Positions 1-8,693 of a DNA stretch of 64,000 nt are shown here, piece by piece. The DNA comes from Lysobacter sp. K5869 (GTDB lineage Bacteria; Pseudomonadota; Gammaproteobacteria; Xanthomonadales; Xanthomonadaceae). The notes beneath the pieces were generated by a model, which was given only the letters and a program-made list of their open reading frames with translations, ran no database searches and was not told where the DNA came from. The position numbers and the translations under genes are program-made. Position 1 is the stretch's first letter; each line of letters opens with the position of its first letter. The stretch covers positions 5,743,001 to 5,807,000 of the forward strand of contig NZ_CP072597.1 of the NCBI RefSeq assembly GCF_018847975.1. The letters run 5' to 3'.

Positions 1-21
1 GAGGCGTACGACGACGAGCGA

Positions 22-277
22 AGATCAAACGCTAAGAGCTTTCGTCCGCAAGCGGCCGAGTTACTTTCTTTGTCTTGCCAAAGAAAGTAACCAAAGAAAG
101 GCGCTTTCCCTGTTTTCGAATCAAGAGCCACTAGGTCCAGTACCGGGCGCGGGGCCGCGCCATAAGGGTCATCCTGACCCATGGCGCGCGCGCGCATCCA
201 TGCGCGCGCCCTCCGGGGCTGCGGAACGTGGGCCTCGGGTGGGGATACGTCAAAGCAAACAGCAACAGCAACAGCAA
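22..277 (+). repeat. Dispersed structured repeat, copy 1
   Basis: About 250 bases here reappear, inverted and only slightly diverged, at 51109-51360. The copy contains a ten-base-pair inverted repeat (ACTTTCTTTG ... CAAAGAAAGT) near 62-88, a GGGTCA/TGACCC hairpin near 167-180 and a GC-alternating hairpin near 183-213. It ends in a CAACAG-type trinucleotide tract that runs to about 312. No open frame is shared by the two copies, so it looks like a structured non-coding element rather than a gene. Function unknown. Confidence 0.75.
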
Positions 278-557
278 CGACAACAACAACGGCAACCGCA
301 ACCGCAACGCCAATTGCGACGGCTACAGTCAGGGCCAAATGCATTCCAGCTTTCGCCGGAATGACGGACCAAAGGCCTCGCAATCCCGGCTAAATTCGAC
401 AAGGCCGCATCGCTCCGGTCGACGCCGGTCCCCACGCCGCGACGAAACTACGCCGCACCCGCACCACCACCGCATCGCGCCACCGCACATCCCCGCACCG
501 CCTCCACCCGCGACCGCCGCACTGTCCATACGCATCCCCCGGCGCTAGTCTTCGCCG
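278..557. other. Intergenic: trinucleotide tract and a decayed REP
   Basis: Up to about 312 this holds a CAA/CGA-rich trinucleotide tract. At 341-367 there is a decayed hairpin of the ATTCCCGC...GCGGGAATGACG family that also occurs at 29.8 kb and 42 kb. The remainder is C-rich sequence with no convincing gene. It probably contains the promoter of the gene starting at 558, but no clear -35/-10 pair is visible. Confidence 0.5.
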
Positions 558-1289
558 ATGCCTGCCCCCGTCCGTCTTCTCCCCCTGCTGCCGCCGCTCG
601 CCCTCGCCGCGGCCGCGCTGTTCCCGAGCGCCGCCCCGGCGCAGATCCGCCGCTGCACGGACGCGCACGGCAACTCGGTCTACACCGATCGCGATTGCGC
701 CGCCGTCGGCGGCGTCGACCGTTTGCCGCGCGGCGCGGCCGCGGCGGCCAAGCCGGAGAACGCCTACGTCGGCGGTTGCGCGCGCAATTTGCGCGATCTG
801 GTCGGCGCCATCACCACCGCCATCGACGCGCACGACGGCAACAAGCTCGCCGCGGTCTACCACTTCGCCGGCATGTCCGACGATCAGGGCTATGCGGTGA
901 TCCAGCGGTTGGACGCGATCGCCCAGCGGCCGCTGCTCGACATCGCTCCGGTGATGGGCGCCAGCGCCGAACCCGCGCCGCGCCCGGAAGCCTGGACCAC
1001 GCTGCCGCCCGCTCCGGCCAACGCCGCGCTGGCGCCGCTGCCGCCGATTCCGCCGCCGTCCGCGCCGGCCGGCTTGGGCCGCCCCGCCGGCATGGACGGC
1101 GCGCCGGCGCCCGCCGCGGAGGCGTCCGCCAGCGCCGAGCCCGAGCCCGCGCCGGCGGCGCCCGTGCACCGCCGCCCCGCCCCGGTCGCGCTGCGCCTGG
1201 AGCAGACCATGGCCAACGGCGTCACCCCCTCGCGCACCGTGTTCGGGCTGACCCGCCACTTCGGCTGCTGGTGGATCAAAGGCGGCTGA
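558..1289 (+). CDS. Secreted DUF4124-like protein with Pro/Ala-rich region
   Basis: 243 residues. The N-terminus (residues 1-29) is a clear Sec signal peptide ending ...APAQ, so the protein is exported to the periplasm or beyond. The segment just after it, IRRCTDAHGNSVYTDRDC, has the Cys...G...YTD pattern of the DUF4124 family, which is common in Xanthomonadaceae and has no established biochemical role. Residues about 130-215 are low-complexity Pro/Ala-rich linker. The C-terminus (FGLTRHFGCWWIKGG) is compact and has another Cys. It lies 119 bases upstream of ilvE on the same strand, but nothing ties their functions together. The family call rests on the short motif only. Confidence 0.7.
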   Translation: MPAPVRLLPLLPPLALAAAALFPSAAPAQIRRCTDAHGNSVYTDRDCAAVGGVDRLPRGAAAAAKPENAYVGGCARNLRDLVGAITTAIDAHDGNKLAAVYHFAGMSDDQGYAVIQRLDAIAQRPLLDIAPVMGASAEPAPRPEAWTTLPPAPANAALAPLPPIPPPSAPAGLGRPAGMDGAPAPAAEASASAEPEPAPAAPVHRRPAPVALRLEQTMANGVTPSRTVFGLTRHFGCWWIKGG

Positions 1290-1408
1290 GCGGCGCTGAA
1301 TGGGCGCATCCGACGCGCCGCGCAAGCCCATACGCCGCAGTCGCGTTGGGAAGCCGCCGCGGCGCAGGGCACAATAGCGGTTTCCCCTCCCCACGACGGA
1401 AGCCGACG

Positions 1409-2323
1409 ATGCAATACCCCGAATGGATCTGGCACAACGGATCGATCAAGCGCTGGGCCGAAGCGACCACCCACGTGATGTCGCACGCGCTGCACTACGG
1501 CTCCTCCGTGTTCGAGGGCATCCGCACCTACGACACGCCCAACGGCCCGATCATCTTCCGCTTGAACGACCACAACCAGCGTCTGTTCGCGTCAGCCAAG
1601 ATCTACGACATGGCGATCCCGTACTCGCTCGCGCAGATCAACGCCGCCTGCCATGAAGTGATCAAGGCCAACGGCCACAGCACCGATTACCTGCGTCCGG
1701 TCGCCTACCGCGGCCTCGGCGGTTTCGGCTTGTCGGCCGACACGCCCACCGACGTCGCCGTGGCGACCTGGAAGATGGGCCAGTACCTCGGCGCCAGCGT
1801 GTTGGAAGAAGGCATCGACGCCTGCGTGTCGAGCTGGCAGCGCTTCGCGCCCAACACCATTCCGGCCGGCGCCAAGGCCGGCGGCAATTACCTCTCCGGC
1901 CAGTTGGTCGCGCGCGAAGCGCGCCGCCTGGGCTTCGGCGAAGGCATCGCGCTGGCGTCCACCGGCTTGCTGTCGGAAGGCGCGGGCGAGAACCTGTTCC
2001 TGGTCTTCAACGGCGCGCTGCACACCACGCCGGTGAGCGCCGCGCTGCTCAACGGCCTGACCCGCAACACCATCATCACCCTGGCCCGCGACGTCGGCAT
2101 CGAAGTGATCGAACGCGACCTGCCGCGCGAATACCTGTACCTGTGCGACGAGTTGTTCATGTGCGGCACCGCCGCCGAGATCACCCCGATCCGCTCGGTC
2201 GACGGCCGTCAGGTCGGCAGCGGCCGCCGCGGCCCGGTGACCGAGCGCATCCAGGAACTGTTCTTCGGCCTGTTCAACGGCAAGACCGCCGACAAGTACG
2301 GCTGGCTCGAAGCGGTCAAGTAA
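1409..2323 (+). CDS. ilvE: Branched-chain amino acid aminotransferase
   Basis: 304 residues, the usual length for IlvE. It transfers the amino group between glutamate and the keto acids of Val, Leu and Ile, the last step of branched-chain synthesis, in the cytoplasm with pyridoxal phosphate. The block IPAGAKAGGNYLSGQLV carries the PLP Schiff-base lysine (K156). The downstream blocks LSEGAGENLF and GTAAEITPIRSVDG match class IV aminotransferases of the IlvE type closely. The start is the ATG at 1409 (MQYPEWIWHNG), the conventional IlvE N-terminus; the frame stays open for 700 bases upstream but only as antisense-like, Arg-rich sequence. Single-gene transcription unit as far as can be seen. Confidence 0.96.
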   Translation: MQYPEWIWHNGSIKRWAEATTHVMSHALHYGSSVFEGIRTYDTPNGPIIFRLNDHNQRLFASAKIYDMAIPYSLAQINAACHEVIKANGHSTDYLRPVAYRGLGGFGLSADTPTDVAVATWKMGQYLGASVLEEGIDACVSSWQRFAPNTIPAGAKAGGNYLSGQLVAREARRLGFGEGIALASTGLLSEGAGENLFLVFNGALHTTPVSAALLNGLTRNTIITLARDVGIEVIERDLPREYLYLCDELFMCGTAAEITPIRSVDGRQVGSGRRGPVTERIQELFFGLFNGKTADKYGWLEAVK

Positions 2324-2486
2324 GCGCCGATGAAGTAAGCCAAACGCGCTCGCCGGCCCGGGACGGACAGGCGAGCGCACGCCGCGGGGCGCAACGCCCC
2401 GCGCGCGCTGGCGCGCCGCGCGCCGGCATTTGACAGCCCGCGCGACCCGCGCGTATAGCTACGGCGCGCATTCCACGGACGCCGAC

Positions 2487-3128
2487 ATGCCGCTTCGCCC
2501 GACCGCACTGCTGCTGGCCGCGCTTGCGCTGAGCGCGTGCGCGCACCCGCCGGCGGGCCGGTCGCGGACGCCGGCTCCGGCATCGCATCCGACGACGCCC
2601 GCCGCGCCGAAGCCTTCCGCTCAGGAGCCTCCCGCCATGACCTCCGCCGCCGCACCGCCGGCCGCCGCGCCGCGGCTCGATGCCGAGCAGGTGCTCACCC
2701 GCTTGCTGGGTTTGATCCGCGAGACCGAACGGGTCGAACAGTTCACCCCGCAACGCCTCAGCGCCGCGTTCGGCGTCGACTTCCGCGTGTACGAACCCGG
2801 CTACTGGGGCTACGGCGAGCGCCTGTCGCCGCGCTGGACCTACGGCATGGAAATGCGCGAGAAGATCGCGGTCGGCCCGCGCTTCGCTTTCAGCTTCAAC
2901 GCCGCCGCCGAGAACGCGCCGGCCGAGGAAATCTGCGCGATCGATTACCGCCGCTTCGCCGCCGAACTCGAAGCGATGGGGTTCCGGCGCGAGGCCCGGC
3001 ACGGCGAACACGGCGCCTTCCTCGCCGACTGGTTCGACCGGCCCGGCATGCGCGTGATCGTGAAACAGCAGCGGCTGGCGTCCGGCGACGATGCGCGCGC
3101 CTGCGTCAGGGACGTTTCCATCCCCTGA
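2487..3128 (+). CDS. Lipoprotein, probable immunity protein for the downstream effector
   Basis: 213 residues. The N-terminus MPLRPTALLLAALALSAC is a lipoprotein signal with lipobox LSAC (Cys18), so the mature protein should be lipid-anchored in the periplasm. A Pro/Ala/Thr linker (about 20-65) precedes a folded domain (about 70-213) of no family I recognise. The gene ends 16 bases before an XVIPCD-type T4SS effector. In Xanthomonadales such effectors are typically encoded next to an immunity lipoprotein (X-Tfi) that neutralises them in the periplasm, and that is the role inferred here. The start at 2487 is chosen because only it gives a lipobox at the right distance; an upstream in-frame start at 2430 would bury it. 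Confidence 0.6.
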   Translation: MPLRPTALLLAALALSACAHPPAGRSRTPAPASHPTTPAAPKPSAQEPPAMTSAAAPPAAAPRLDAEQVLTRLLGLIRETERVEQFTPQRLSAAFGVDFRVYEPGYWGYGERLSPRWTYGMEMREKIAVGPRFAFSFNAAAENAPAEEICAIDYRRFAAELEAMGFRREARHGEHGAFLADWFDRPGMRVIVKQQRLASGDDARACVRDVSIP

Positions 3129-3144
3129 GTCCTAAGGAAGGGAC

Positions 3145-4935
3145 ATGACCGACCTGACCCCGCAAGCCCAGGCGCTGCTGACCGCGTTCGCCGCGCGCGC
3201 CGACGTCACCGCGCAGCAGGCCGCGAACCTGCAGACGCTGGTGACCGCCACGCCGGCGCTGGTCGCGCAGTTCAACGAAGCCGCCGCGCCGCCGGCGTAT
3301 CTGACCTCGATCGTGCCGCTGACCAATCCGCACGCGGGCGGCGAATACAACTGGGACGGGCGCGAAGTGCGCGTGCCCTTGTCGATCCTCAACACGCCGC
3401 CGGGCGGCCGCTTCGATCCCGGCGAAGCGGTCTACGTGCTCGGGCACGAACTGCGCCACGGCGGCAACCGCGCCGAGTACAACCCGCGCGAGGCCGCGGT
3501 CTACGCCGAGATGGACCGGATCGCGCAAACGCCGTCGCCGCGCGACTACACCGCGCCGGTCGAAACCCTGCTGGCGGCGCGCCGGCTCGACGAAGCGCGC
3601 GCCGAGGTCTACGGCTTCAACGCCGTGGCGTCCTCGGTGCGCCAAGCCAATCCCGCCGCGACCTTGGGCGATGTCTACAACGCCAACTCGCGCATGCCGG
3701 TCTACATCGACCGCAGCGCCGACGGCCCGCCCTACACCTACTCGATCAAGCCGCATCTCACGCTCAACGCCGATCTGAGCCTGACGCCGAACGACGCCAA
3801 CGTCGAAGGCATGGGCGTGCACTTCTTCGACCGCGCGCGCGCCGCGCCGCACGGGCTGGGCAATCACGGCGACGCCGATTACCGGCATTTCTACGTCGGC
3901 GCCGCGATCGCCGACGCGGCGCACTACGAACACCAACGCCATCCCGCCGGCCCGGGCGCGGGCGGGCCGGACATGCAGCTCGACCTGGGCCGGCTGCGGG
4001 TCACCGAAGCCGCCCTGGAGCGCGCCGGCCTGCGCCTGACGGCCGGGCAGACGCTGCCCTATCTCGACAGCTCGACCGCGCCGCCGACCCGGCATCAATT
4101 CGATTTCGTCGCGCCCGCACCGGCGCCGGCCCCACCCGCGCCCGCGCCCGCCGTGCATCCGCCCGCGGGCGGCCCCGCCGGGCCCGCGCCCGGCGGCGGC
4201 GCGCCCCCGCCCGCGGGAGCGCCCGCCGGAGCGGAACCCGCGCGCGATGCCGCGGCCGCGGCGGGCGCCGCGGTGGTGGGCGCAGCCGCAGGCGCCGCGG
4301 CCGGCGCGGCGGCAGTGGGCGCGGCCGCAGGAGCGGCGACAGGCGCGCCCGCAGTAGGCGCGGCTCCAGGAGCGGCAGCAGGCGTGCCCGCAGTGGGCAC
4401 AGCTCCGGGAGCGGCGCCCGGCACGCCCGCGACGGGCGCAGCGGCGCCCGGCGGCGCGGGCGCGCCCGCTCACGGCGCACCCGCGGGCGCACCCGCTACC
4501 GGCGCACCCGGCGCGCAACCGCCCGCCGTGCACCCGCCCGCTGCGCCCAACCCGACGATTCCCGGCCTGCCGTCCGATCACCCCGACCACGCGCTCTACC
4601 GCCAGATCCGCGCCGGCGTGGAGCGCGTGGACGCGCAGCTCGGCCGCGGCTACGACGACACCAGCGAGCGCCTGACCGCCTACGCGCTGGCCCGGCACAA
4701 GGAAGGCGGCGGCGGCGCGGTCGACCACGTCGTGATGTCGCCGGATCGTTCGACCTTGTTCCTGGTCGGCGGCCGCCTCGAAGACCTGGCCCATCAGCGC
4801 ACCGCGGTTTCCGTGGCCGACGCGATGAGCGCGACGCCGGCCGATTCGCTGCGTCGCGCCGAAGCGGCGCAGCCGGCCGCACCCGACGCCGCGCAAGAGC
4901 GCTCGCAGGAAAACGCGCGCGCTCCGACGCGCTAG
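3145..4935 (+). CDS. Putative antibacterial T4SS effector: HExxH domain with C-terminal XVIPCD
   Basis: 596 residues, no signal peptide, good ribosome site (AAGGAAGGG) before the ATG. Residues 1-300 form a globular domain with VLGHELRH, an HExxH zinc-protease motif (H101, E102, H105), followed by conserved Glu positions that could supply a third ligand. Residues about 330-470 are a long Ala/Gly/Pro-rich linker of repeated GAAAG/GAPA units. Residues about 475-590 begin with PSDHPDHALYRQIRAGVE and contain VDHVVMSP, the pattern of the XVIPCD domain that VirD4 recognises in Xanthomonadales bacterial-killing T4SSs. Together with the lipoprotein gene upstream this reads as a toxin/immunity pair. 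The substrate (peptidoglycan or protein) is not known. No T4SS genes lie in the window. Confidence 0.7.
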   Translation: MTDLTPQAQALLTAFAARADVTAQQAANLQTLVTATPALVAQFNEAAAPPAYLTSIVPLTNPHAGGEYNWDGREVRVPLSILNTPPGGRFDPGEAVYVLGHELRHGGNRAEYNPREAAVYAEMDRIAQTPSPRDYTAPVETLLAARRLDEARAEVYGFNAVASSVRQANPAATLGDVYNANSRMPVYIDRSADGPPYTYSIKPHLTLNADLSLTPNDANVEGMGVHFFDRARAAPHGLGNHGDADYRHFYVGAAIADAAHYEHQRHPAGPGAGGPDMQLDLGRLRVTEAALERAGLRLTAGQTLPYLDSSTAPPTRHQFDFVAPAPAPAPPAPAPAVHPPAGGPAGPAPGGGAPPPAGAPAGAEPARDAAAAAGAAVVGAAAGAAAGAAAVGAAAGAATGAPAVGAAPGAAAGVPAVGTAPGAAPGTPATGAAAPGGAGAPAHGAPAGAPATGAPGAQPPAVHPPAAPNPTIPGLPSDHPDHALYRQIRAGVERVDAQLGRGYDDTSERLTAYALARHKEGGGGAVDHVVMSPDRSTLFLVGGRLEDLAHQRTAVSVADAMSATPADSLRRAEAAQPAAPDAAQERSQENARAPTR

Positions 4936-5021
4936 CTCGACGCGTCGCCCGGTCCACGCGGCGCGCCGGCGCCGCGCGCCGGTTCGATGGACGCGAATGC
5001 CGACCACCGCCGGCTAATGCG

Positions 5022-5051
5022 AAGAAAGGGCGCGCTCAACGAACGCGCCTC
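5022..5051 (-). terminator. Possible terminator downstream of the sensor kinase
   Basis: Read on the minus strand, a GGCGCG/CGCGCC stem with an eight-base loop is followed by CTTTCTT. It lies about 80 bases beyond the kinase stop. The stem is short and the T-tract is interrupted, so this is a moderate call. Confidence 0.4.
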
Positions 5052-5132
5052 GATATCGTCGGCGCTACTCCGCCGCCCCGCGCTCCGCGGCGCCGGCATC
5101 GCAAACCTCGCGTCGCCGGCCCACCGGCCGCG

Positions 5133-6470
5133 TCACGCCGCGCGCGAGAACCGCAACGTCGCCACCACGCCGCGCTCCTCGCCCGGCTTCACCCGCACGT
5201 CCCAGCCGTACAGATCGCACAAGCGCCGCACGATCGACAGGCCGATGCCGCCGCCCTGCGAATGCCCGGCGTGGGTGCCGCGGTAGCCGCGCTCGAACAG
5301 CTTGGCCGCGTCCTCCGCGCTCAGGCCCGGGCCGGAGTCGATCACCTCGACCGAGTCCGGCAGCAAGCGCACCACGACGCTGCCTTCGGTGGTGTACTTG
5401 ACCGCGTTGCCGATCAGATTGCCCAGCGCGACCGCGACCGCCGCTTCCGGCGCGTCCACCGCCCGTCCGCGTTCGCCTTCCACGCTCAGCGCGAGGTTCT
5501 TGCCGCCCATCTGCGCGCGGTGCGCGTCCAGCAGCTGATCCGCCAGCTTGCCGATGTCGGTCGACCCCTGGCCGCGCTCGTTGCGCGACAACAGCAACAG
5601 CGCGCTGATCAGGTCGGTGCACTGCTGCTCGGCGCGCTGGATACGCAACAACCGGTTGCGAGTCTTGTCTTCCAGATCCGGCCGCGACAACAGCAACTCG
5701 ACCGCGCCCTTGATCACCGCCAACGGCGTGCGCAGTTCGTGGCTGACGTCGGCGTTGAACTCGCGGTCGCGCTGGACCACCTTGGTCAAACGCTCGGCGT
5801 AATCGTCCAGCGCCTCGGCCAACTGGCCGACCTCGTCGTCGGGGAAGTGCGCGGCCAACGCCTCCGACTGCGCGCTGCGGCCGGAACGCTTGATCCGGTT
5901 GGCCAGCTCCGACACCGGGCTCATCACCCGCGACGCCGCCCACCAGCCGACCAACAACGAGAACAGGGTGAACACCAGCACCGACAGATACAGCGCGCGA
6001 TTGAACTGGGCCTCGCTGCGCGTGGCCTGGGTCATGTCGTAGGCGAGGAAGAACCATTCCGTCGGCGTCTTGCGCACGCCGAGCTTGTACGAGAACGGAC
6101 TGCCGTCCGGGTTCTTGCCCTGGATGTTGTGGATGCCGTCGGGCAGCGCGTACCAGTCGGGCTGCTCCAGGCGCAGGTCCTCGAAGCGATCGCTCTTGAC
6201 CACGCGCGCGCGGGTCTGCTGGAACGGCACCTGCGGGCTGGAGTTCGGCGCCAGATAGAACTGGCGCGCGTACTCGTCGATGTTGCGGTTCACCGCGTCC
6301 TCGACCAACTGGTTCTCGACCCGCGTGCGCGTCCAGTTGGTCGCGAACGCGAACATCGTGGTCAAGCCGAAACCCAGCAGAACGAAGGACAGGATGATGC
6401 GGCTGCGCAACCGCCGCCGGAAGCGCTTCTTTTTCTTCAGCCGCGATGCGGACGGATCCCCCGATGCCAC
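5133..6470 (-). CDS. Membrane sensor histidine kinase (OmpR-partner type)
   Basis: 445 residues from a GTG start. An Arg/Lys-rich cytoplasmic tip precedes TM1 (about 24-44), a periplasmic sensor loop (45-158) and TM2 (about 160-180), then a HAMP linker (about 180-235). The dimerisation/phosphorylation block DVSHELRTPLAV carries His244. The ATPase domain has the N box LGNLIGNAVKYT, the G1 box DSGPGL and the G2 box GGGIGLSIVRRL. It lies 4 bases after the response regulator stop, so the two are cotranscribed and form a cognate pair. The ATG-less start is accepted because it is the only one giving this tight junction and the basic N-terminal tip. The signal sensed cannot be read from the sequence. 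Confidence 0.9.
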   Translation of the reverse strand: MASGDPSASRLKKKKRFRRRLRSRIILSFVLLGFGLTTMFAFATNWTRTRVENQLVEDAVNRNIDEYARQFYLAPNSSPQVPFQQTRARVVKSDRFEDLRLEQPDWYALPDGIHNIQGKNPDGSPFSYKLGVRKTPTEWFFLAYDMTQATRSEAQFNRALYLSVLVFTLFSLLVGWWAASRVMSPVSELANRIKRSGRSAQSEALAAHFPDDEVGQLAEALDDYAERLTKVVQRDREFNADVSHELRTPLAVIKGAVELLLSRPDLEDKTRNRLLRIQRAEQQCTDLISALLLLSRNERGQGSTDIGKLADQLLDAHRAQMGGKNLALSVEGERGRAVDAPEAAVAVALGNLIGNAVKYTTEGSVVVRLLPDSVEVIDSGPGLSAEDAAKLFERGYRGTHAGHSQGGGIGLSIVRRLCDLYGWDVRVKPGEERGVVATLRFSRAA

Positions 6471-6474
6471 GCGA

Positions 6475-7155
6475 TCAACCGTTCTCGGGCGCCGCGATGC
6501 GGTAGCCGATGCCGTGGCGGGTCTGGATCAGCGGCGTCTCGAACGGCTTGTCGACCACCGCGCGCAGGCCGTGGATGTGCACGCGCAGGCTGTCGGAATC
6601 CGGCAGCTCCTCGCCCCACACCCGGGTCTCCAGTTCCTGCCGCGTGACCACCGCCGGCGAGGCTTCCATCAGCGCCTGCAGGATCTTCAGCGCGGTCGGG
6701 TTGAGCTGCAGCAGCTTGCCCTGGCGGCGCACCTCGAGCGTGTCGAGGTTGTATTCCAGATCGGCCGCGTTGAGCACCCGCGTCTGCACGCCGCGGCCGC
6801 GCCGCGACAGCGCGTTCAAGCGCACTTCCACTTCCTGCAAGGCGAAAGGCTTGATCAGGTAGTCGTCGGCGCCGGAGTCGAAACCGGCGAGCTTGTTGTC
6901 GAGGCTGTCGCGCGCGGTGAGCATCAGCACCGGCGTCTGCTTGCGCGCTTCGTTGCGCAGCTTGCGGCAAACCTCCAGGCCGTCGATGCCGGGCAGGTTC
7001 AAGTCGAGCACGATGGCGTCGAAGTCGTGCACCACGGCCAGATGCAGGCCGGTGATGCCGTCGGCGGCGAAGTCGACGGTGTGGCCGCGGTCTTCGAGAA
7101 AGTCGCCGAGGTTGGCGGCGATGTCCTGGTTGTCTTCGATTACGAGGATGCGCAT
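6475..7155 (-). CDS. OmpR/PhoP-family response regulator
   Basis: 226 residues. The receiver domain (1-115) has the acidic pair ED, phospho-acceptor Asp51 in IVLDLNLPGIDG and the conserved Lys in DDYLIKPF. The C-terminal winged helix (about 130-222) ends with IQTRHGIGYRIA, typical of OmpR-type DNA-binding domains. It is followed after 4 bases by its histidine kinase. The start is the ATG at 7155 (MRILVIEDNQD); longer in-frame versions add non-homologous sequence. The 543-base upstream gap holds four helically phased TTAA motifs (7521-7558) that could be its own binding site. It could be a PhoP, ColR or similar regulator, and I cannot choose from the sequence. Confidence 0.92.
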   Translation of the reverse strand: MRILVIEDNQDIAANLGDFLEDRGHTVDFAADGITGLHLAVVHDFDAIVLDLNLPGIDGLEVCRKLRNEARKQTPVLMLTARDSLDNKLAGFDSGADDYLIKPFALQEVEVRLNALSRRGRGVQTRVLNAADLEYNLDTLEVRRQGKLLQLNPTALKILQALMEASPAVVTRQELETRVWGEELPDSDSLRVHIHGLRAVVDKPFETPLIQTRHGIGYRIAAPENG

Positions 7156-7365
7156 GGGCTCGTCCCAGTGGGGTTGGCGGTACGACCATCGGCCGCGCGC
7201 CCGGGTTCCTGAGGCGTCGCACGCGAAGCGGCGACGGCAGGCGGAGGATTCTGCCAGAGCGTTTGTAAAATGAACGGGAAACGGACGGCTCCGCAAGCAG
7301 GCGGCATCGCCGCGGCGGGCGAATGGGCCAAAAGTCACGCGCCGCCCTCGCGCGCCGGAACCCCG

Positions 7366-7406
7366 GAAAAACAAAGGCCCAGACGCGGGGCCACCGCGCC
7401 TGGGCC
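7366..7406 (-). terminator. Strong hairpin with T-tract, terminator or attenuator
   Basis: On the minus strand GGCCCAG...CTGGGCC, extended by an inner CGCGG/CCGCG pairing, is followed by TTTGTTTTT. It lies about 290 bases beyond the rimK stop and about 210 bases before the response regulator start. It could end the rimB-rimK transcript or act as an attenuator in the regulator's leader. Confidence 0.65.
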
Positions 7407-7519
7407 AAAAGGGTATTGCCCCGATTACCGTAACCTGCGTTCGCCCAGATGACGTCTGACGAGGAGCGTGATTGGGGGGATCGACAGTGCTTCGGTGCGC
7501 CAACGCTACGCGGATTTCG

Positions 7520-7558
7520 ATTAAACCGTCGTTAAAAGTCGTGTTAAATAAAAGTTAA
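7520..7558 (-). promoter_or_regulatory. Four phased TTAA boxes, candidate regulator-binding site
   Basis: TTAA occurs at 7521, 7532, 7544 and 7555, steps of 11, 12 and 11 bases, three of the four as GTTAA. This one-helical-turn spacing of direct repeats is typical of OmpR/PhoP-family operators. The sequence is much richer in AT than its surroundings. The only gene it could control by position is the response regulator/kinase pair on the minus strand, so autoregulation is inferred. Confidence 0.5.
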
Positions 7559-7698
7559 CGACAACCTAAAAGTGGAGTTGTCCCGGCCCGGCCCTTCCGC
7601 GCCGGGAACCTGCCGTTCGGCGGGTCGCCGACAGATGACCTGCGCGGCTTGCCATTTGCCGGGGATCGGGCAAGCCGACCCCGGTCCGGGGACCCCGT

Positions 7699-8607
7699 TC
7701 AGCGTCTCGCGGCCAGCCGGCGGGCCGGTTTTTCCCGCACCTGCCCGGCCACGAAATCGACGATTTCCACCGCCACGTCCACCCCGCTGGCCTCCTCGAT
7801 GCCCTCCAGGCCGGGGGAGGCGTTGACCTCCAGCACCAGCGGGCCGCGGGCCGAGCGGATCAGGTCGACGCCGGCCACGCCCAGGCCCAGGACCTGGGCC
7901 GCGCGCACCGCGACGTCCTGCTCGGCGGCGCTGGCGCGCACGCCCTTGGCGGTGCCGCCGCGGTGCAGGTTGGAGCGGAAGTCGCCCTTCGGCGCCTGCC
8001 GCTTCATCGCCGCGACCACCTTGCCGCCGACCACGAAGCAGCGCAGGTCCGCGCCCTTGGCCTCGGCGACGAACTCCTGCACCAGGAAATTCGCGTACAG
8101 GCCGCGCAGCGCCTCGATCACGCCCTTCGACGCCGACAGCTTCTCGGTCAGCATCACCCCGGCGCCCTGGGTGCCCTCGTTGAGCTTGATCACGTGCGGC
8201 GGCGGGCCGAGCATCGACAGCAGGTCGGCGGTGTCGTCGGGGTTGTCGCCGAACACCGTCGCCGGCAGGCCGATGCCTTGCGCGGCCAGCAGCTGATGGC
8301 TGCGCAGCTTGTCGCGCGCGCGCAGGATCGCATCGGAGGTGTTGGGGCTGTAGCTGTCCATCAGCTCGAACTGGCGCAGCACCGCCGAGCCGTAACGGGT
8401 CACCGAGGCGCCGATGCGCGGGATCACCGCGTGGTAGCCGGCGAGCTCGCGGCCCTTGTAGTGCATCTGGAAGCCGTCGGAGGCGATGCGCATGTAGCAG
8501 CGCAGCGGGTCGAGCACGCGCACGCTGTGGCCGCGATGGCGCGAGGCCTCGACCAGCCGGCGCGTCGAATAGAGCTTGGTGTTGCGCGACAGGATCGCGA
8601 GCTTCAT
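7699..8607 (-). CDS. rimK: RimK-family glutamate ligase (ATP-grasp)
   Basis: 302 residues, matching E. coli RimK in length and almost throughout in motif order. RimK adds glutamates to the C-terminus of ribosomal protein S6. Visible family blocks are MKLAILSRN at the start, [39 protein letters not shown] (ATP-grasp loop), [18 protein letters not shown] and the metal/substrate block [13 protein letters not shown]. The ATG at 8607 is chosen because it aligns with the RimK N-terminus; a longer in-frame version adds 22 unrelated residues. It follows a RimB-like gene by 86 bases on the same strand, the gene pairing known from Pseudomonas rimABK loci. Confidence 0.93.
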   Translation of the reverse strand: MKLAILSRNTKLYSTRRLVEASRHRGHSVRVLDPLRCYMRIASDGFQMHYKGRELAGYHAVIPRIGASVTRYGSAVLRQFELMDSYSPNTSDAILRARDKLRSHQLLAAQGIGLPATVFGDNPDDTADLLSMLGPPPHVIKLNEGTQGAGVMLTEKLSASKGVIEALRGLYANFLVQEFVAEAKGADLRCFVVGGKVVAAMKRQAPKGDFRSNLHRGGTAKGVRASAAEQDVAVRAAQVLGLGVAGVDLIRSARGPLVLEVNASPGLEGIEEASGVDVAVEIVDFVAGQVREKPARRLAARR

Positions 8608-8693
8608 GGCGGGATCGGCTGAGAAGGTGGAAAGGGGATTCGGCTCAGATGGGGCGTGCGCGCGCGGCTTCAAGCGTCCGCGGACGGACGGCG

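Noticed and set aside
695..1408. Long N-terminal extension in frame with ilvE
   Set aside because: It is an alternative frame of the gene at 558-1289; IlvE proteins start at the residue encoded at 1409.
4001..4492. Minus-strand frames opposite the Ala/Gly/Pro linker of the effector
   Set aside because: They mirror the low-complexity repeats of the plus-strand linker and have no start context.
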